A stretch of 17,499 nt of DNA from Planctomycetota bacterium (GTDB lineage: Bacteria > Planctomycetota > PLA2 > JAEUHO01). Shown one piece after another: positions 13,244 to 17,499 of the stretch. The notes beneath the pieces are model-generated. The model searched no databases. It was given only the letters and a program-made list of their open reading frames with translations, and was not told where the DNA came from. Every line of letters starts with the position of its first letter. The first letter of the stretch is position 1. The DNA lies in assembly GCA_026647295.1 (NCBI GenBank), contig JAPKHB010000042.1, positions 1 through 17,499 of the forward strand, in the 5' to 3' direction. The translations under genes were made by a program, and so were the position numbers.

Positions 13244-16114
13244 ATGGGACGCACGCACCACCGCACGACGTCAAGGACCTGGCTCGCGTTGTTCGCGCTG
13301 GCGGCCGCCACGGCGCCGATCGGCACCGAGGCCGCGGCCCCGCCGCCCCCGCCCCAGCCCACGGCGCAGTTCGACAAGGCGTGGGTGCCCCAGGGCCCGA
13401 CCGTGATCCAGAACGGGCAGGTGGAGGGGGCGACGATCGCCAACCTCGCCGTGGTCGGCGCGCTGCACAGCGTCGCCGCCCACCCGACCAACGCCGACGT
13501 CCTCCTGGTGGGCGCCGTCAACGGCGGCATCTGGCGCACGACCAACGCCACCTCGGCCAACCCGGTGTGGACGCCGGTCCTGGCCCAGGGCGGCCCGCTC
13601 GCCATCGCGGCGCTGGAGTACGACCCCACCGACCCGACCTGGAACACCCTGGTGGCGGGCGTGGGCTACATGACCTCGTACTTCCAGGGCACGACGACGC
13701 TGCCCGGCCTCCTGCGCTCCACGGACGGCGGCGTGACCTGGACCCCGCTCACCCACCCGGTGGTGCAGGGCGAGAACGTGATCGCCCTGGAGGCCCGCGG
13801 CAGCACGATCGTGGCCGGCTCCAACGCCCGCGCCCATTTCAACGCCTCCTTCGCCGCGCCGATCGTCCCGATCGGGGTCGGCCGCCTCATGCGCAGCACC
13901 GACACCGGGGCCACCTGGACGACGATCTCGGGGGGCGCGGGGACCGGGCTCCCGGCGGGGCCGATCTTCGACGTGGCCGGCGACCCGACCCAGACCAACC
14001 GCCTCTACTGCAGCGTCCAGGCGATCGGCATCTTCCGCAGCGACGACGCGGGCGCCACCTGGACGAACGTCTCGGCGGGCGACGTCACCCTCAACACCGA
14101 GATCACCAACCCCGGCAACAACAACTGCGAACTCTCCGTCGGGCCGACGGGGCGGCTGTGGACGGCCGTGGTGCGCAACGGCCAGGTGCGCTACATCGGC
14201 TACAGCGACAACGCGACGGCGGCGGCCCCGACCTGGACGGCGATGGACCTTCCGCTCACGCTCGAGAGCAACGCCCAGATCGAGGGGCTCAACCCGCGCG
14301 AGAAGCCGGGCAGCCAGGGCGCCACGCACCTCTCGATCGTGGCCGACCCCGTCCAGGCGAACATCGTCTACGTGGGCGGCGACCGCCAGGACGGCCCCTT
14401 CCCCAACGCCATCGGGGCCAACGACTTCAGCGGGCGCCTGTTCCGCGGCGACAGCACCCAGGTGCCCACGGGCGGGGTCTTCTCGCCCCAGTGGGCCCAC
14501 CTCACCCACGTACAGAACCAGGGCTTCGTGGGCGGCGGCACGGCCAACAACTCGGCGCCGCACGCCGACAGCCGCGACATGACCTTCGCCGCCGACGGGA
14601 CCCTGGTCGAGGTGGACGACGGCGGCGTGTACCGCCGCACGAGCCCGGGCACCAACGCGGGCGACTGGTTCTCGCTGATCGGAACGAACCTGCAGGTCAC
14701 CGAGGCGCACGACCTGGCCTACGACCCGGTCCAGGCGTTCTTCCTGATCGGAAACCAGGACACGGGGACCGCCCGCCAGACGGCCGCGGGGAGCCTCACC
14801 TGGACCAGCGTCCCGCTCACGGGCCTGCCGGGCGTCGCCTTCAGCAATGGCGACGGCGGGGACGTGAACGTGGACGGCGTGAACCCGGCCGGAGGCTCCA
14901 CGCACTACTCCTCCTTCTTCAACCTGGGCGCGTGGCGGCGCCAGGCCTACAACGGCGCCTTCGTGCTCCAGAGCGAGGTCTACCCGACGCTCACCGGCGC
15001 GGCGTTCGGGGCGCAGTTCAAGACGCCCGTCGAGCTCAACCGCCTGAACCCCGTGCGCCTGGTCGTGGGCGGCGGCAACGACGCGATCGAGTCCTTCGAC
15101 CAGGGCACCAACGGCACCAACCTGGGGGTGGGCGCGATCAACCGGCCCGGCGCCATCGCCTACGGCGGGATCTCGGCCGGCGTGCCCAACCCGGACGTGC
15201 TGTACCTGGGCAGCGGCGCCAGCGTGTTCGTGCGCACCGCCGCGCCGCCGGCCGTGCCCGTCGCCTCGGCCACCTACCCTGGCGGCTTCGTGCGCGACAT
15301 CGCGCTCAACCCCCAGGACTGGAACGCGGCCTACGTCGTCGACCCCACCGGCGTCTTCCAGACCCTGGATGCGGGCCTCACCTGGACGCCCGTCACCGGC
15401 GACCTCGTGGCCGTGGGCGGGCTGGACCCCATGACCGTCGAGTACGTCTCCGCCCCGGGCGGCGACGTGGTCCTGGTGGGGACCCGCAACGGGGTGTTCG
15501 GCTCGCGCCTGGCCACCCTGGGCACCTGGACGGCGCTGGGCACCGGTCTGCCCGCGGCCCGCGTGTGGGAACTGGGCTACGACCCCGCCGCGGACCTCCT
15601 CTACGCCACGACGCTCGGGCGCGGCGTGTGGGTCATCCCGCAACTCACCGTCCCGTCCGACGTGACCCCGCCCACGCTCTCGGCCGCGGTGTCGCGGAAC
15701 CTGCTGTGGCTGCCGCGAAACGGCATGGTGAACGTCGGCCTCTCGGTCAGCGCGAGCGACGCGAGCCCCGACCCGCTCTCGGTCGTCGTGTCGGTGTACA
15801 GCGACGAGCCCGACGGCCTGCCGCCCTACGCGCCCGACGCCCTGGGCACCGTGCCGGGGGACACGCGGCTGCGCGCCGAGCGGGCCTACCCCGGCGACGG
15901 GCGGGTCTACCTCCTGGTCGTGGAGGCCTTCGACGCGGCGGGCAACCGCAGCTTCCTGTGCCGCAGCGTCGTGGTCCCCGTCGCGGCCACCACCTCGAGC
16001 ATCCTCGGCGTGCGCGGGCAGGCCGCCTCCGCGGAGGCGTTCTGCAACGCGAACCTGGGCGCGGCGCCCGGCGGGTACTCGCTGCTGCTGTGCTACTCGT
16101 TCGCCGTGCCGTAG
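13244..16114 (+). CDS. secreted Asp-box/VPS10-like beta-propeller protein
   Basis: Exported protein of 956 residues in the BNR/Asp-box (sortilin-like propeller) superfamily. The signal peptide (about 1-31) has the core W-L-A-L-F-A-L-A-A-A-T-A, then a Pro run (33-39). The opening segment (about 48-110) has W-V-P-Q-G-P-T, V-A-A-H-P-T-N-A-D and V-G-A-V-N-G-G-I-W-R-T-T-N-A, characteristic of a widespread bacterial propeller family. Asp-box motifs lie near S159 (STDGGVTW), S218 (STDTGATW), S266 (SDDAGATW) and T707 (TLDAGLTW). The propeller ends near 800 after G-R-G-V-W-V-I-P. A C-terminal Ig/cadherin-like domain follows (about 806-910, ending with D-A-A-G-N-R-S), then a short tail with Cys906, Cys934 and Cys950 spread over it. 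No glycosidase active-site set was recognised, so a binding or scaffold role is more likely than catalysis. The two small anchored genes downstream are 16 and about 600 nt away on the same strand. Confidence 0.82.
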   Translation: MGRTHHRTTSRTWLALFALAAATAPIGTEAAAPPPPPQPTAQFDKAWVPQGPTVIQNGQVEGATIANLAVVGALHSVAAHPTNADVLLVGAVNGGIWRTTNATSANPVWTPVLAQGGPLAIAALEYDPTDPTWNTLVAGVGYMTSYFQGTTTLPGLLRSTDGGVTWTPLTHPVVQGENVIALEARGSTIVAGSNARAHFNASFAAPIVPIGVGRLMRSTDTGATWTTISGGAGTGLPAGPIFDVAGDPTQTNRLYCSVQAIGIFRSDDAGATWTNVSAGDVTLNTEITNPGNNNCELSVGPTGRLWTAVVRNGQVRYIGYSDNATAAAPTWTAMDLPLTLESNAQIEGLNPREKPGSQGATHLSIVADPVQANIVYVGGDRQDGPFPNAIGANDFSGRLFRGDSTQVPTGGVFSPQWAHLTHVQNQGFVGGGTANNSAPHADSRDMTFAADGTLVEVDDGGVYRRTSPGTNAGDWFSLIGTNLQVTEAHDLAYDPVQAFFLIGNQDTGTARQTAAGSLTWTSVPLTGLPGVAFSNGDGGDVNVDGVNPAGGSTHYSSFFNLGAWRRQAYNGAFVLQSEVYPTLTGAAFGAQFKTPVELNRLNPVRLVVGGGNDAIESFDQGTNGTNLGVGAINRPGAIAYGGISAGVPNPDVLYLGSGASVFVRTAAPPAVPVASATYPGGFVRDIALNPQDWNAAYVVDPTGVFQTLDAGLTWTPVTGDLVAVGGLDPMTVEYVSAPGGDVVLVGTRNGVFGSRLATLGTWTALGTGLPAARVWELGYDPAADLLYATTLGRGVWVIPQLTVPSDVTPPTLSAAVSRNLLWLPRNGMVNVGLSVSASDASPDPLSVVVSVYSDEPDGLPPYAPDALGTVPGDTRLRAERAYPGDGRVYLLVVEAFDAAGNRSFLCRSVVVPVAATTSSILGVRGQAASAEAFCNANLGAAPGGYSLLLCYSFAVP

Positions 16115-16130
16115 CGCGTCCGGCGGCGCG

Positions 16131-16712
16131 ATGAGCGCACGGGCGTTCGCGCTGGCCACGCTCGCGCTCCTGGGCGTCGGGCTCCTGCTCTGGGCCGGGG
16201 ACGAGCCCCCCGCCCCTTCGGCCCCGCCGGGGCCTTCCGGGCGGCCCGAGCCCCCCGGGCCGCCGGTGGCCGAGGTCGAGGAACGCCTTGCGCAGGCCGA
16301 GGCCGGCGCGGCCGCGGCCGCCCGCGCGCTGGAGGCGCTCGACCCCCCGGGGGCGACGCCGGCCGGCCCCTCCCGCCGCGCGGCCGCCCGCGCGGCGCTG
16401 CGGGCCCAGGTGGAAGCCCTCGAGGCCGCCGACGTCGAGGCGCGCCTGGAGGCCGGGCGCCGGCGGCGCCTGCGCGAACTGGGGCTTGACCTCACGCCGG
16501 GCCAGGAACAACGCGTGCTGGAACTCGTGAAGGAGGGCGAGGCCGAAGTGGCCGCGCTCACCCGCCGCATGCTGGAGGAGCGCACGGGGCACCTGCCCGA
16601 GACGCAGGCGGCCTTCGACGACCTGCGCGCCCGCTGGCAGGAGCGCATCCGCGCCGCCGTGCCGGGGTTGCCCGGGGAGCAGATCGCCGGGGCGTTCTTC
16701 CCGGTGCGGTAG
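16131..16712 (+). CDS. small membrane-anchored coiled-coil protein (LTxxQ-like family)
   Basis: Unrecognised 193-residue protein. A hydrophobic N-terminal segment (5-22) acts as signal anchor or signal peptide, followed by a Pro-rich linker (25-46) and a long helical, coiled-coil-prone region rich in Ala, Glu, Arg and Leu (47-175). It contains the clearest copy of the shared motif, G-L-D-L-T-P-G-Q-E-Q-R-V-L-E-L (118-132), and a second site near the end, V-P-G-L-P-G-E-Q-I-A-G-A-F (177-189). This two-site layout is that of LTxxQ helical hairpins (Spy/CpxP/ZraP type), though overall identity to them looks low. The ATG at 16131 follows the propeller gene stop by 16 nt, and the next gene starts 10 nt after its own stop, so the three probably form one operon. 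Function unknown. Confidence 0.68.
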   Translation: MSARAFALATLALLGVGLLLWAGDEPPAPSAPPGPSGRPEPPGPPVAEVEERLAQAEAGAAAAARALEALDPPGATPAGPSRRAAARAALRAQVEALEAADVEARLEAGRRRRLRELGLDLTPGQEQRVLELVKEGEAEVAALTRRMLEERTGHLPETQAAFDDLRARWQERIRAAVPGLPGEQIAGAFFPVR

Positions 16713-16722
16713 CGTGGGCGCG

Positions 16723-17334
16723 ATGGCGCGACCGCTTCGCCCCCTCGAGGCGCTCCTGATCGCCGGCGCGGTGGTCGCCGGGGGGTTGCTGGCCTACGAC
16801 CGCCTGCGGGGCGCCGCCGACGAGCCGGCCGCCCCCTGGCCCTCGGCCGCGCCGCCGCCGGCGGCCACGGGCGGCGCCGAGGCGCTGGGGGCGCGCCTCG
16901 ATGCGCTGGAGCGGCGCCTGGCGGACATCCGGGCCGACCTGGACGCGCTCGCGGCCGCCGGCCCGTCGGGCGCGGAGGGCGATCCGCTCGACGCCCGGGT
17001 CCTCGAGCGGCTCCGGCGCCAGCTCGACCAGATCGAAGCCGAACGCGAGGCGGAGCGCCAACTGCGCCTGGCCCGCCTGCGCGTCGAGCAGAGCGGCCTG
17101 GACCTCTCCGCCGAGACGCGCGCGGCGGTGGCCCGGCGCCTCGCCGAACACGAGACGGCCCTGGCCCGGCTCTGGACCCGGGTGCGCGACGGCGACCTCG
17201 CCTCCGGCGAGCCGCTGCGGGAGGCCCATGAGCGCCTGCGCGCGAGGACGGAGCGGGACCTGCGGGCGCTCCTGCCCCCGTCCGTGGACTCCGCCGCCCT
17301 CGAGCGCCTGTTGCCGGCGCCCGCCCGCCGCTGA
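16723..17334 (+). CDS. small membrane-anchored coiled-coil protein (LTxxQ-like family)
   Basis: Unrecognised 203-residue protein. The ATG at 16723 is preferred; a GTG at 16714 would add three residues and sits almost on the previous stop. Residues 8-24 are a transmembrane anchor (L-E-A-L-L-I-A-G-A-V-V-A-G-G-L-L-A), the linker is Pro/Ala-rich (32-50), and 52-78 form a heptad-like coiled coil (L-x-A-L-E-R-R-L-A-D-I). A long charged helix (95-122) leads to the family motif S-G-L-D-L-S-A-E-T-R-A-A-V (124-136), and R-A-L-L-P-P-S-V-D-S-A-A-L-E-R-L (181-196) is the second site. Motif order matches the proteins at 5951, 6859 and 16131. It is the last complete gene of the window. Acting with its neighbour as an envelope-attached pair is a guess. 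Confidence 0.66.
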   Translation: MARPLRPLEALLIAGAVVAGGLLAYDRLRGAADEPAAPWPSAAPPPAATGGAEALGARLDALERRLADIRADLDALAAAGPSGAEGDPLDARVLERLRRQLDQIEAEREAERQLRLARLRVEQSGLDLSAETRAAVARRLAEHETALARLWTRVRDGDLASGEPLREAHERLRARTERDLRALLPPSVDSAALERLLPAPARR

Positions 17335-17360
17335 CGCGGGGCCTGCGCCGGGGGCGGGGG

Positions 17361-17430
17361 TCAGGTGCGCCAGCCGCGCGGGGTCAGGGCCGCCCCGCCC
17401 AGCGCCTCGAGCGCTGCGGCGTCGCCTCGA
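17361..17430 (-). CDS. probable C-terminal end of a minus-strand gene (partial)
   Basis: Read on the minus strand, about 20 codons end G-D-A-A-A-L-E-A-L-G-G-A-A-L-T-P-R-G-W-R-T and stop at TGA (17363-17361). Nearly all third positions are G or C, matching the window's genes, and the peptide looks like a natural C terminus. Continuing upstream past about 17430 the frame stays open, but the peptide becomes His/Arg/Lys-rich and unnatural, exactly where base composition changes. The gene is therefore cut off there. Family not identifiable. Confidence 0.4.
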
Positions 17431-17499
17431 GGGTTTGCAGACTTATCAAACCTACTATGTCGCGCTGCGTGCTTTCGATGAAACCGGCCTCGCCGGCGG
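17429..17499 (+). CDS. internal fragment of a different gene, possibly a fibronectin-III-like domain (partial, no start)
   Basis: From 17429 to the right edge the plus strand reads E-G-L-Q-T-Y-Q-T-Y-Y-V-A-L-R-A-F-D-E-T-G, then L-A-G. The pattern T-Y-Y-V-A-L-R-A-F-D-E resembles the last strands of a fibronectin type III domain. No start codon or ribosome site precedes it, and the frame upstream is Arg-rich and unconvincing. Codons such as TTG, ACT, TAT, CAA and CGT, and about 57% G+C over the last 68 nt, differ from everything to the left. Either the contig is chimeric here or a rearrangement has joined two genes. Confidence 0.4.

Noticed and set aside
13244..16114. Active sialidase or glycoside hydrolase call for the propeller protein
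   Set aside because: Asp-boxes are structural. I could not identify the Arg triad, Tyr/Glu nucleophile pair or other catalytic set.
12436..16134. 1232-codon plus-strand frame and a 1125-codon minus-strand frame over the propeller gene
   Set aside because: Both are shadows of the 13244-16114 gene, with Arg/Gly/Pro-dominated composition. The minus-strand one only looks protein-like where it mirrors conserved codons.

Overview
The window is very GC-rich (roughly three quarters G+C by eye), densely packed, and uses almost only G- or C-ending codons. It encodes many secreted, lipid-anchored or membrane-anchored proteins: two esterase-like hydrolases, a lipoprotein with IPT/TIG-like repeats, a beta-barrel protein resembling the planctomycete BBP7 porins, an Asp-box beta-propeller protein, and four small anchored helical proteins. 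This content and a Gram-negative style envelope suggest an uncultured Planctomycetota-like bacterium. That placement is an inference; the only housekeeping marker present is cysS. No rRNA, tRNA, CRISPR array, insertion sequence or phage gene was seen.

Layout. (1) 45-5290, plus strand: cysS, then a coupled cluster of hydrolase A, a GT4-type glycosyltransferase and hydrolase B. The glycosyltransferase overlaps its neighbours by TTGA and ATGA junctions. (2) 5296-5817, minus strand: a histone-H1-like Lys/Ala/Pro-rich protein, ending 5 nt from hydrolase B. (3) 5951-7329, plus strand: two small membrane-anchored helical proteins overlapping by ATGA. (4) 7337-11374, minus strand: a 1345-residue lipoprotein with seven IPT/TIG-like repeats and a C-terminal Asp-box domain. 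(5) 11375-11629: a divergent control region with a candidate promoter in each direction. (6) 11630-17334, plus strand: the BBP7-like outer-membrane protein, the large Asp-box propeller protein, and a second pair of small anchored helical proteins. (7) 17335-17499: a short tail that seems to hold the end of a minus-strand gene, then an abrupt switch to a plus-strand coding frame with different base and codon use. This may be an assembly junction.

How the genes may work together. Apart from cysS and the histone-like protein, nearly everything points to envelope or surface work. The most original pattern is a four-member family of small, N-terminally anchored proteins in two adjacent pairs (5951-7329 and 16131-17334). 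They share a G-L-x-L-(T/S)-x-x-x helical motif, followed 40-60 residues later by a second motif. This recalls the LTxxQ helical-hairpin layout of periplasmic Spy/CpxP/ZraP-type proteins. Functions beyond the fold level are not claimed.
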